The notes under the pieces: model-generated | What the model was told of the DNA's origin: nothing | Database searches by the model: none | Seen by the model: only the letters and a program-made list of their open reading frames with translations | Position numbers and translations under genes: made by a program | Virus record (IMG/VR): IMGVR_UViG_3300045776_000167 | Location: 1-21,142 of that record | DNA length: 21,142 bases | Reading direction: 5' to 3' (one strand) | Source of the DNA: a virus | Part shown: piece by piece, positions 5,313 to 11,333 of the stretch | Numbering within the stretch: the first letter of the stretch is position 1 | Layout of the letters: each line of letters opens with the position of its first letter

Positions 5313-5618
5313 ATGCCAAATTACGATCCAGCACTCATACGTGTGTTAGAAAAATCGGGCGGCCCGGCCCGGCTCGCCATGTATCTCGGCGTCGTCGCTT
5401 CTGCGGTAACACAATGGTCGCGCGTGCCCGCTAGACACATACCTCGGATTGAAGCGCTAACCGGGATTCCTGGGACTGAGATTCGGCCCGATTTGTATTC
5501 GGCTCCTGAGCCAAAGATACGCAAACTGAATACAGCCAAGGCGTCGCAAAAGCCGAAGGCGAAGCGCTCCTCTGCGAAGTCCCGTATCTCCGAACCGCAG
5601 CAAGAAGAAGCCGCCTGA
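5313..5618 (+). CDS. YdaS/Cro-like DNA-binding protein (101 aa)
   Basis: Residues 5-62 match the YdaS/Cro pattern: ALIRVLEKSGGPARLAMYLG, then AVTQWSRVPARHIPRIEALTGI and the ending EIRPDLY. The residues after about 65 are a basic Lys/Ser-rich tail. As the first gene rightward from the immunity operators, opposite the repressor, it has the position of Cro and would promote the lytic choice by repressing the repressor. YdaS-type proteins are also described as antitoxin-like, but no toxin partner is adjacent. Its TGA overlaps the next ATG (TGATG at 5616-5620), giving coupled translation with the ProQ/FinO gene. Confidence 0.8.
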   Translation: MPNYDPALIRVLEKSGGPARLAMYLGVVASAVTQWSRVPARHIPRIEALTGIPGTEIRPDLYSAPEPKIRKLNTAKASQKPKAKRSSAKSRISEPQQEEAA

Positions 5619-6241
5619 TGTCCGCGGGCGACGCGAGCGCCGGCCCACGCCCGAGTCGCTTCGGCGGCACTCTGTTGCTGTCCAAGCCGGCGCCGCCGAA
5701 GGTCGCGGCCATGGTCGCGGCGATCAAGTCTCCCCAGGCCCCAAAGCCACCGCCAGCCGAACCGCAGTGCGCAAGCAATCCTTCCGCACTGCCCCCGGCG
5801 AAACCTCCGACCAAGCGCGACCGCGGCCCTGTCGTCCTGCTGCCGCCCGGCTCACCGACGCCTGGCGCGGTCGAGGCTGCCGCTGAACGCCAGCGCATCG
5901 CCTGGCGCGTCGCCGATCTGGCACTGTGCCGCGAGCGGTACCCGGCGCTGTTCGACCCCGACCATCCTGTGCCGCTTGCGATCCACATCCATAAGTCCGG
6001 CCGCCTCGGGCAGCTGCTGGGCACCAAGCGGGCCAAGCGCCTGCTGGACTGGTGGACCTCCCAGCCTGCCTATGTCGCCGCTGTCGCAGCGGGCGGTCAA
6101 CGTTTGAACCTTGACGGCTCTTCGGCCGGCGAGGTGTCCCCTCAGCACTGCGCCGTCGCCCAAGCTGCGCTGCTCTCTCGAGCACAACCTATAGATTTGC
6201 CTCCCTCGGTGGGGGTTCGACAAATGGAGGATGCAGCGTGA
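5618..6241 (+). CDS. ProQ/FinO-family RNA chaperone
   Basis: 207 residues. The first ~90 are Pro/Ala/Lys-rich and probably disordered. Residues about 95-187 show the ProQ/FinO pattern: ERYPALFD, then PLAIHIHKSGRL, a Lys/Arg-rich helix (LGTKRAKRLLDWW), the AYVAAVAAGGQRLNLDG signature and GEVSPQHCAVAQAAL. These proteins bind the 3' terminator hairpin and U tail of small RNAs and act in antisense regulation (FinO with FinP/traJ) or globally (ProQ). Here the gene is coupled to the Cro-like gene, so it is an early phage product under repressor control. A predicted small antisense RNA ends just downstream, a possible ligand. The identity of the domain is clear; its target is inferred. Confidence 0.85.
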   Translation: MSAGDASAGPRPSRFGGTLLLSKPAPPKVAAMVAAIKSPQAPKPPPAEPQCASNPSALPPAKPPTKRDRGPVVLLPPGSPTPGAVEAAAERQRIAWRVADLALCRERYPALFDPDHPVPLAIHIHKSGRLGQLLGTKRAKRLLDWWTSQPAYVAAVAAGGQRLNLDGSSAGEVSPQHCAVAQAALLSRAQPIDLPPSVGVRQMEDAA

Positions 6242-6310
6242 GCCCCCTTTCGGCGAAACATCGCGTCAGTGACTACGACTTTCGTGTCGTTGTCATTTCA
6301 CTGCTGGCAC

Positions 6311-6348
6311 ATAAATAAACAACCCCCAGTTGCTAGAACAACTGGGGG
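6311..6348 (-). terminator. Leftward intrinsic terminator
   Basis: A perfect 10-bp stem (CCCCCAGTTG / CAACTGGGGG at 6323-6332 and 6339-6348) with a 6-nt loop is followed on the minus strand by a T-rich tract (TTGTTTATTT, 6322-6313). On the plus strand the hairpin is followed by CAAAAAG, so it should not stop rightward transcription. Confidence 0.75.
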
Positions 6349-6371
6349 CAAAAAGAGTAAATCCAAATGCG
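6312..6371 (-). ncRNA. Predicted ~60-nt leftward small RNA (OOP-like position)
   Basis: A leftward promoter (-35 TAGACG at 6406-6401, 17-bp spacer, -10 TATAGA at 6383-6378) would start near 6371, and the terminator above would end the RNA near 6312. The transcript has no reading frame of note and consists of a short 5' part and the terminator hairpin. It lies between the ProQ/FinO gene and the replication initiator and runs against early transcription, the same arrangement as lambda OOP between cII and O. Its 3' hairpin plus U tail is the feature ProQ/FinO proteins recognise. Prediction from signals only. Confidence 0.45.
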
Positions 6372-6377
6372 TCACAA

Positions 6378-6406
6378 TCTATACACAACATTTCCTCTCC
6401 CGTCTA
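6378..6406 (-). promoter_or_regulatory. Leftward promoter of the predicted small RNA
   Basis: TAGACG and TATAGA with exactly 17 bp between them on the minus strand. No leftward protein gene lies between here and the terminator 55 bp downstream, so the unit would make only a small RNA. Confidence 0.4.
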
Positions 6407-6420
6407 TTGCTGGCGAATTA

Positions 6421-6468
6421 ATGTTTCCCGACGTTTCCGTGAACGCGGCCGGCTGGGCTGAGTTCTGA
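6421..6468 (+). CDS. Possible 15-residue leader peptide coupled to the initiator gene
   Basis: ATG 6421 opens MFPDVSVNAAGWAEF, whose TGA overlaps the initiator's ATG as TGATG (6466-6470). The initiator lacks a convincing ribosome binding site, so coupling to a short leader could set its translation. The bases just before (GGCGAATTAATG) resemble the iterons inside the initiator gene. Coding status is uncertain. Confidence 0.3.
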   Translation: MFPDVSVNAAGWAEF

Positions 6469-8006
6469 TGTCGGCGACGAACGCCGGTCCCGGTCGGCCG
6501 CCCGGAATATCCGAGGCGACGCTGGAGCGCCAGCGCAGGGTCCGCGCGATGCACGCAAAGGGCATCTCCATAGCGACGATCGCGGAGCTCGAGGACCGCG
6601 TGCCGGCGTACGTGCGTTCGCTGATCGGCGGCGCCGCGAAGGACAGCGAGCCTGAGCCGGGCGAGGACACTCTGCCGCAACCGCCGCGACCGCTGTCACG
6701 GCGAACGGTAGTGTCCCGGGCATGGGACTTCATCGAAGATCAGCCCACCATGACGCTGGGCGTAGCCGAGAACGATTTCTGGATCAGGGTTCTCGTCGCC
6801 ATCCATGAAACCGGGGACGGGTTCCGTCTCCAGATCGGCGAGGAGGGTTGCCGGTTCCGGACGCGCGCGGATCTGGCCCTGCTGGTCGGCGCCGGCCATT
6901 TTTGTGCCGGCGACAAGATCGATGTCGAGGGGTGGCTGACGAAGCTGATCGCCCGGGGGCGCCTGATCGACATCGGCGGCGTCGATATCGGGATACCACA
7001 GGGTCATCCCCGTTTGCGCCTGACGCCGACGAACAGCAAACCGCGCAAACCGACGCCCAAGCCACAAGCCAGCGACGATGACCGGCGCCAGGGCGCGATG
7101 CTCCATTCGTTTCCAGGGGGGCGCCTGTCCGCCTCTGACGACGGCGAATTAAATCTGCGTTTCGCAGATAAAAACCCCTCCGGCGGGGAATTAAATATGC
7201 GTCGCACCGCAGATTTAATTCCCTCCGGCGCAGATAAAATCGCAGATTCAATTCCCGGGGTCGCGTGCGTGGGCACGGCTGCTGCTGCTGCTAATGCTAA
7301 GGAAGATCAATCTATTAGCATCAGCAGCAGCACTGTTAGCCGCGCGGGCGACGGGGAATTAAATATGCGTTTTGGCGAATTAAATATGCGTTCGGAAAAC
7401 CCCTCCGGCGCAGATGAAATTAAACCGAAACGACCCGACGACGACCTCGTCAACCTGGTCGCCGAGCTGGTGGAGCTGGCCAGGCTAGGGCGCCACCCGA
7501 ACCCCAAGGACCTGCGGGCCGTCCAGGGATGGCTCGAGAAGGGGGAGCCAGCGGCCACGATGCGGGCGGTGATCGAAACCGTCGTTTCCAGGCCGAATGG
7601 CACACGGCCGACGTCGCTGGCTTACTTCGACCGAGCGATGGGCGAGGCTATGAGGGCAGCTGTCCGGCCGTCGGGGGCCGCTCCCCCTGCGGGATCGCCA
7701 GCACGGCCGACGATGTCCGATGCCGACCAGGCGATTCAGGCCATGCTGAAACCCTCCTGCGAGCGATGGCGGAAGGACATGCACAAATACCCATTTCCCG
7801 GGAACCTCGCGGCCTTCAAGGCGGCGATCAGCTCGGGCGTGCAGCCTCTGGCCGACCGATGGATCGAGTATGACGACGCCTGGAACAAGGCGGGCTGCCC
7901 GGCTCCCCTAAAGCCTCCGGACTTCACGCTTCTGGCTTCTAACCCGTCCGCTTTCGAGGCGCGCCTGTTTGAGTGTGAGGAAGGAATAACCGACCCCGGC
8001 GCCTGA
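6468..8006 (+). CDS. Phage replication initiator with internal iterons (lambda O-like organisation)
   Basis: 512 residues. Residues about 8-55 form a helix-turn-helix-like start (GRPPGISEATLERQRRVRAM, then AKGISIATIAEL). Residues about 80-185 look like a winged helix (AWDFIEDQPTMTLGVAENDFWIRVLVAI and later DVEGWLTKLIARGRLIDIGG). A low-complexity linker (226-308) with repeated Glu-Leu-Asn-(Met/Leu)-Arg is encoded by DNA iterons. A C-terminal helical domain follows (320-512), the part that in lambda-type initiators loads the helicase. Order and setting (early operon, downstream of Cro, internal repeats) point to an origin-binding initiator. No helicase gene is adjacent, so the host DnaB is probably recruited. 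The family assignment is by organisation, not by a diagnostic motif. Confidence 0.7.
   Translation: MSATNAGPGRPPGISEATLERQRRVRAMHAKGISIATIAELEDRVPAYVRSLIGGAAKDSEPEPGEDTLPQPPRPLSRRTVVSRAWDFIEDQPTMTLGVAENDFWIRVLVAIHETGDGFRLQIGEEGCRFRTRADLALLVGAGHFCAGDKIDVEGWLTKLIARGRLIDIGGVDIGIPQGHPRLRLTPTNSKPRKPTPKPQASDDDRRQGAMLHSFPGGRLSASDDGELNLRFADKNPSGGELNMRRTADLIPSGADKIADSIPGVACVGTAAAAANAKEDQSISISSSTVSRAGDGELNMRFGELNMRSENPSGADEIKPKRPDDDLVNLVAELVELARLGRHPNPKDLRAVQGWLEKGEPAATMRAVIETVVSRPNGTRPTSLAYFDRAMGEAMRAAVRPSGAAPPAGSPARPTMSDADQAIQAMLKPSCERWRKDMHKYPFPGNLAAFKAAISSGVQPLADRWIEYDDAWNKAGCPAPLKPPDFTLLASNPSAFEARLFECEEGITDPGA
7143..7422. other. Putative phage replication origin: iterons within the initiator gene
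   Basis: Six copies of the 14-mer GAATTAAAT(A/C)TGCG or its complement occur at 7146-7159, 7188-7201, 7208-7221 (inverted), 7241-7254 (inverted, one mismatch), 7356-7369 and 7377-7390. Three degenerate inverted copies begin with CGCAGAT at 7163, 7229 and 7409. A second motif, CCCTCCGGCG, recurs at 7176, 7221 and 7401. The AT-rich iterons stand out from the GC-rich surroundings. Clustered iterons inside the initiator's own gene are the hallmark of lambdoid origins. Confidence 0.65.
7278..7331. repeat. Long inverted repeat between the iteron groups
   Basis: The arm GCTGCTGCTG plus ATGCTAA (7281-7290 and 7294-7300) pairs with TTAGCATCAGCAGCAGC (7315-7331), leaving a 3-nt bulge and a 14-nt loop: 17 paired bases. 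It separates the four left iterons from the two right ones and could extrude as a hairpin in single-stranded origin DNA. Confidence 0.5.
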
Positions 8007-8007
8007 C

Positions 8008-8361
8008 GTGATCGCCCTCCGCGCCGCGGCCGCGGGGCTGGCCGAAAAAGACGTCACGGCTCTGCCCGGCCGCCGGCCGCTGTCCCTGGAGGAGTTCCTG
8101 AAGGCCAATACGCCTCCCGTCGGGATCGACCTCGGCACCTCGGTTCTGACGTCGCCTTCCGGCGGCAGGTCCAGGAAGGACATGACCGAGGAGGGCGTGG
8201 TGATCGAGGTGGTGCCGCCTGGCGGCCAGGTGCGGTCGGCGCGGGTGGTTTATCCGCGCACCGCCTGCGCCGCGCGCTCGGCGGTGGTTCGCTACGTGGT
8301 GCAGTGCTGGACGCGCCGGGTGTTGCGCTGGGCGGCCGAGTTGCAGGTCATTAGCCGATAG
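8008..8361 (+). CDS. Unknown protein downstream of the initiator (117 aa)
   Basis: Not recognised. GTG 8008 begins one base after the initiator's TGA, so it is translated as part of the same operon. The N-terminus has LSLEEFLKANTPPVG, the middle is beta-like (EGVVIEVVPPGGQVRSARVVYP) and the C-terminus is basic and helical with two Cys and several Trp (YVVQCWTRRVLRWAAELQ). Possibly a small replication or early regulatory accessory protein; the sequence does not decide. It ends with TAG, directly followed by the ribosome binding site of the next small gene. Confidence 0.6.
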   Translation: MIALRAAAAGLAEKDVTALPGRRPLSLEEFLKANTPPVGIDLGTSVLTSPSGGRSRKDMTEEGVVIEVVPPGGQVRSARVVYPRTACAARSAVVRYVVQCWTRRVLRWAAELQVISR

Positions 8362-8372
8362 AGGGAGGGGTT

Positions 8373-8546
8373 GTGGAGACGCTGGAATACTGGAAGGCCA
8401 AGGCGGAGGCGCTGGAAGCCGCGCTGCGTCGGGTGGAGGCCTGGTCGTTCGACGAAGCGGTGGATCTGACGCCGGCCGGCTATGAGGACTGGTGCCCGCT
8501 GCTGCATGGCCAGCGCATTCGGCCGGAGCGCTACCGTGGCCACTGA
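8373..8546 (+). CDS. Small unknown protein (57 aa)
   Basis: GTG 8373 follows a strong purine-rich site (GAGGGAGGGG, 8361-8370). The product starts METLEYWKAKAEALEAALRR, a helix, and ends in an acidic then basic segment (DEAVDLTPAGYEDWCPLL and an Arg-rich tail). It fits tightly between the neighbouring genes and overlaps the next start by 11 bp. Not recognised. Confidence 0.55.
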   Translation: METLEYWKAKAEALEAALRRVEAWSFDEAVDLTPAGYEDWCPLLHGQRIRPERYRGH

Positions 8547-8832
8547 ACCGGACCGGCTGTTTTTCGGCGCGGCCCCTCCGCTGCCGGATTACGACGTCGA
8601 CGACATCGCCAAGGAGGCGATCGAGGGCATCGAGGCGCTGGGGGTCATCAAGGGCGTCCTGGTGGCGTTCGATCCTGCCGACCCGCCGGAGGTCCACATT
8701 CTGTATTCCAACGCCGCCGCGGCTGACCTGGTGCCGCTGCTGCATGCGGTCCTGGCGCAGCTGGAGGCGGGCGTGCTGCGCCTGCCGGTCGAGGGCGGCG
8801 TGCGCTGGTCCAGCGATGCCGATCCGGCCTGA
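8536..8832 (+). CDS. Unknown acidic protein (98 aa)
   Basis: I start it at GTG 8536 because it yields MATEPDRLFFGAAPPLPDYD with GGAG about eight bases upstream; an in-frame start at 8482 would overlap the preceding gene much more. The product is acidic, with an alpha/beta pattern (IEGIEALGVIKGVLVAFDP, PPEVHILYSN, then an Ala/Leu-rich helix and a short C-terminal strand). No motif recognised. Overlap with the previous gene places it in the early operon. Confidence 0.6.
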   Translation: MATEPDRLFFGAAPPLPDYDVDDIAKEAIEGIEALGVIKGVLVAFDPADPPEVHILYSNAAAADLVPLLHAVLAQLEAGVLRLPVEGGVRWSSDADPA

Positions 8833-9169
8833 GCTGCGCTGTCTAGGCTTACTTACCTAATGCGCCGCGCGCTCGGCGATCTGTTCACCGGACCTTATCG
8901 GCGCCGCTGAGCGACCGCGCGACGCATAGAAACATGGCGTGACGCTAGATGACGCGCGATCTAATTCGTCTGAGAATTTTATCTAAATATTTTTCATATT
9001 ATTGATTCACCCGACCGCAATTTTAGCACATGCGACGGTGCGGCTCGGCGCATCGACATACGCGTTCGGCGCTGTTTACTTCAGACGTTCGGGGTATTGG
9101 TCGAAGGAGTGCCGGTGCTTCAAACGCCGGCACTCACCTCTGACCACCCGAGTGCTGGAGCACCCCCGA
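8833..9169. promoter_or_regulatory. Intergenic region with an AT-rich block; probable promoter region
   Basis: About 340 bases without a convincing gene. A 16-codon frame (8860-8910) and an in-frame extension of the next gene from TTG 9002 lack ribosome binding sites. The stretch 8961-9005 is strikingly AT-rich, with TATTAT at 8997-9002, in an otherwise GC-rich region. It probably marks an operon break with a promoter for the zinc-ribbon, NusG-like and recombinase genes, but I cannot match a -35. Confidence 0.35.
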
Positions 9170-9733
9170 ATGGCTGATGAACCTTCTACCAAACGATGCC
9201 CGATGTGCGACACGGTCAGGCCGCTGAACGAGTTTGGCCGTCTTCGTGTATCGAAGGACGGCATGGCATTTTACTGCAAGTCGTGCATGCGCGGTTACAA
9301 CGTGGAGCGACGGCGGGTAAACGCGGCCTCTGAACGCAGCGCATCATCCGGGCTGAAGACGCTGGCACGGAAAGCAATGGCAGCTGAACGCAAGGTTGCC
9401 AAAGCCAAGGCGGCTCAACGCTCGGTCGCCGCGGAATACAAGGCGGCGGCGCAATCGTTGGCTCCAGCACTAGCGGCCTTGAAGGCGGCGGTATCCGCGC
9501 TGGAAGCGCTGATGGGTCCAACTCCGGCGCCAAAGCCGGCGAAGGCGCGAACGGCCAACGGAACAACCTCTGCGCGGCATCTGCCAGTGGTGCCATCTAG
9601 CAGTCCGCCGCTCATCCGCGAGATCAAGGCCATCGTCGCCGACGACCGGGTGAGTTTGGCTGAAGCAAAGCGTATCCAGGAACGCGAGATAGTGGCACGG
9701 GCCGAATGGAGGCCTTCTGCGTCGCCTTCCTGA
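9170..9733 (+). CDS. Zinc-ribbon protein with Ala/Lys-rich helical region
   Basis: 187 residues from ATG 9170, preceded by GGAG. Residues 8-40 form a zinc ribbon: CPMC (10-13), 22 residues including LNEFGRLRVSKDG, then CKSC (36-39), the same arrangement as phage zinc-finger proteins related to HNH and transcription factors; no HNH residues follow. Residues about 55-115 are an Ala/Lys/Glu-rich probable coiled coil, then a Pro/Ala linker and an acidic C-terminal helix (SLAEAKRIQEREIVARAEW). Likely a nucleic-acid-binding protein. Its place between replication and late genes would suit a regulator, which is inference. Confidence 0.6.
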   Translation: MADEPSTKRCPMCDTVRPLNEFGRLRVSKDGMAFYCKSCMRGYNVERRRVNAASERSASSGLKTLARKAMAAERKVAKAKAAQRSVAAEYKAAAQSLAPALAALKAAVSALEALMGPTPAPKPAKARTANGTTSARHLPVVPSSSPPLIREIKAIVADDRVSLAEAKRIQEREIVARAEWRPSASPS

Positions 9734-9790
9734 CCCACGATCTAAAAATAAACGTTGCAGCTTGGGATACACGCGAGCCAAATAGAGTCC

Positions 9791-10348
9791 ATGCAGGCAG
9801 CGGGCGCGTCAGTTTGTGCCTTCGTGCCTAGCGGCAGCCGTGCAGGCGCCCGCTGGTTCTGCGCCTGGACTCATCCGCGGGACGAACGGCGCGCACATCT
9901 GGCGCTGAGCCAGCAGGGCTTCGACGCCTATCTCCCGTTGCGCATGGATCCTCGGACGAAAAGCATTGGCAGCCTGTTCCCGGGGTATCTGTTCATCCGC
10001 TTCGATGCCGATCGGGACGCCTGGGGTGCGATCCGGTCCACCAGCGGCGTTGGCGGCCTTGTTTGCTCCGTCGCCGGACGCCCATCGCCACTGCCGGACG
10101 CCGTCGTCGGGGACTTCATCAGCCGGACGTCAGCGCGCGGCGTGGTCGATGATCCAGGGCCGGACCCGGCGCCTGACCGCGTCACACCTATCCCGAGCGG
10201 CACATCGGTGCTGCTCGCCTCCGGCGCGATGGTCGGCCTGACCGGGATCTGCCAGTGGTCGGACGCCAAGCGGGTCAGACTGTTGCTCGAAATCCTCGGC
10301 CGGACGGTGCCGATGACGGTGCCGAGGGCTGCGGTCGATGCGGTTTGA
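9791..10348 (+). CDS. NusG/RfaH-type transcription elongation factor (phage-encoded)
   Basis: 185 residues from ATG 9791; TTG 9755 is an alternative and neither has a strong ribosome binding site. Residues about 20-112 form a NusG N-terminal domain: RWFCAWTHPRDERRAHLALS, GFDAYLPL, FPGYLFIRFD and TSGVGGLV, the diagnostic order. Residues about 133-185 fit a KOW-type barrel (IPSGTSVLLASGAMVGLTGI, then RVRLLLEILGRTVPMTVP). NusG paralogs such as RfaH bind RNA polymerase at special sites and let it read through terminators. This gene sits between the early genes and the late structural operon, so a role as late antiterminator is plausible. The loop usually rich in Lys/Arg is degenerate, as in specialised paralogs. 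Confidence 0.8.
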   Translation: MQAAGASVCAFVPSGSRAGARWFCAWTHPRDERRAHLALSQQGFDAYLPLRMDPRTKSIGSLFPGYLFIRFDADRDAWGAIRSTSGVGGLVCSVAGRPSPLPDAVVGDFISRTSARGVVDDPGPDPAPDRVTPIPSGTSVLLASGAMVGLTGICQWSDAKRVRLLLEILGRTVPMTVPRAAVDAV

Positions 10349-10372
10349 AAATAGAGTGAATCCGCCGTTTTG

Positions 10373-10402
10373 AATGTTATACAAGTCTCATTTAATAACA
10401 TT
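10373..10402. repeat. Inverted repeat resembling a tyrosine-recombinase core site
   Basis: AATGTTAT (10373-10380) and ATAACATT (10395-10402) form a perfect 8-bp inverted repeat. Read as two 11-bp arms the match is 9 of 11, with an 8-bp centre (AGTCTCAT). This 11-8-11 layout is close to Xer and lox-type sites. It lies 12 bp before the start of the second recombinase gene and is AT-rich in a GC-rich setting. It could equally be a promoter operator. Confidence 0.4.
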
Positions 10403-10414
10403 AAGACCGGACCC

Positions 10415-11302
10415 ATGGACATCATCATCAGCGGCGCCGTCGAGACCATCGCCGCCGTTCCCGTCGTCCAGCAGGCATCCAGCGACGAGGACATGATCGC
10501 CCGCTGGATCGGGCGCTATCGGTCCGCCGCGACCCGAACGGGCTACAGGATCGACATTCGGGCGTTTCGCGGGTTCACCGACAAGTCGCTGCGCGCGATC
10601 ACTGTCGGCGACGTGCAGGACTTCGCTGCCACGCTGGCGCACCTGGCGCCGTCGACCATTGCCCGCCGCCTCTCCGCCGTGAAGTCGCTGCTCGGCTTCT
10701 CCCACCGGCTCGGCTACATCCCGTTTGACGTCGGCGGCGTTGTCGAGACGCCGCACATCAAGGACGCGCTGGCCGAGCGGATCATGACCGAATCGGACGT
10801 GCAGCACATGCTTAGGCTGGAGCGTCATCCCCGCAACGCAGCATTGCTCCGGCTGATCTATGGCGCCGGGCTTCGGGTGAGCGAGGTCTGCGGCCTGCGC
10901 TGGCGCGACACGGTGACGCGGGACGATGCCGGCCAGATCACGGTGTTCGGCAAAGGCGGCAAGACGCGAGTGATCCTGCTGCCGGCTGCGCTCTGGACTC
11001 ATGTCGTCGCAATCCGCAACGGCGCCGGTCCTGACGACCCGCTTTTCCGGTCGCGGAAGAAGGGGGGTGCGTTGGTGCCGATGCAGGTCCATCGGATCGT
11101 TAAGAACGCCGCACAGCGCGCGAAACTGCCGGTTTCGATATCCACGCATTGGCTGCGCCATGCCCACGCATCGCACGCGCTCGACCGCGGCGCTCCTGTG
11201 CACGTGGTGCAAACGACGCTCGGCCACGCATCGCTGACTACCACCACGCGCTATTCGCATGCGCGGCCCGGCGATAGCAGCGCCAAGTATCTGACAGCAT
11301 AG
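10415..11302 (+). CDS. Second tyrosine recombinase, XerC/XerD-like
   Basis: 295 residues, the length of Xer proteins. A SAM-like core-binding domain covers residues about 23-105. The catalytic domain keeps every key residue: R154 (AGLRVSEVCGL), K180 (FGKGGK), H245 and R248 (THWLRHAHASH), H271 (LGHAS) and Y280 (TTRYSH). I start it at ATG 10415; TTG 10370 would extend it over the inverted repeat. It differs clearly from the integrase at 1122-2189, being shorter and without the arm-binding domain. Xer-like enzymes resolve dimers or exchange cassettes without arm sites. Here it lies between the NusG-like and ParB-like genes, so it may resolve concatemers or a circular replicating form. Confidence 0.9.
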   Translation: MDIIISGAVETIAAVPVVQQASSDEDMIARWIGRYRSAATRTGYRIDIRAFRGFTDKSLRAITVGDVQDFAATLAHLAPSTIARRLSAVKSLLGFSHRLGYIPFDVGGVVETPHIKDALAERIMTESDVQHMLRLERHPRNAALLRLIYGAGLRVSEVCGLRWRDTVTRDDAGQITVFGKGGKTRVILLPAALWTHVVAIRNGAGPDDPLFRSRKKGGALVPMQVHRIVKNAAQRAKLPVSISTHWLRHAHASHALDRGAPVHVVQTTLGHASLTTTTRYSHARPGDSSAKYLTA

Positions 11303-11308
11303 ACCGAA

Positions 11309-11329
11309 GTATATACCGTGAGTATTTAC
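11309..11329. repeat. AT-rich direct repeat before the ParB-like gene
   Basis: GTATATAC (11309-11316) and GTATTTAC (11322-11329) are near-palindromic octamers spaced 13 bp apart, in the 30-bp gap before the ParB-like gene. They may be an operator, or part of a promoter for the late genes (TATATA-like -10). Confidence 0.3.
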
Positions 11330-11333
11330 ACAC

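Noticed and set aside
5313-6241. Toxin-antitoxin pair formed by the YdaS-like gene and its neighbour
   Set aside because: The neighbour is a ProQ/FinO RNA chaperone, not a YdaT-type toxin, and the gene has the position of Cro.
6323-6357. Rightward terminator between the ProQ/FinO gene and the initiator
   Set aside because: The plus-strand hairpin is followed by CAAAAAG, not a T-tract; the T-rich tract is on the other side, so it acts leftward.
7143-7422. CRISPR array or bacterial repeat element
   Set aside because: The units are 14 bp, in both orientations, unevenly spaced and inside a continuous coding frame; iterons explain them better.
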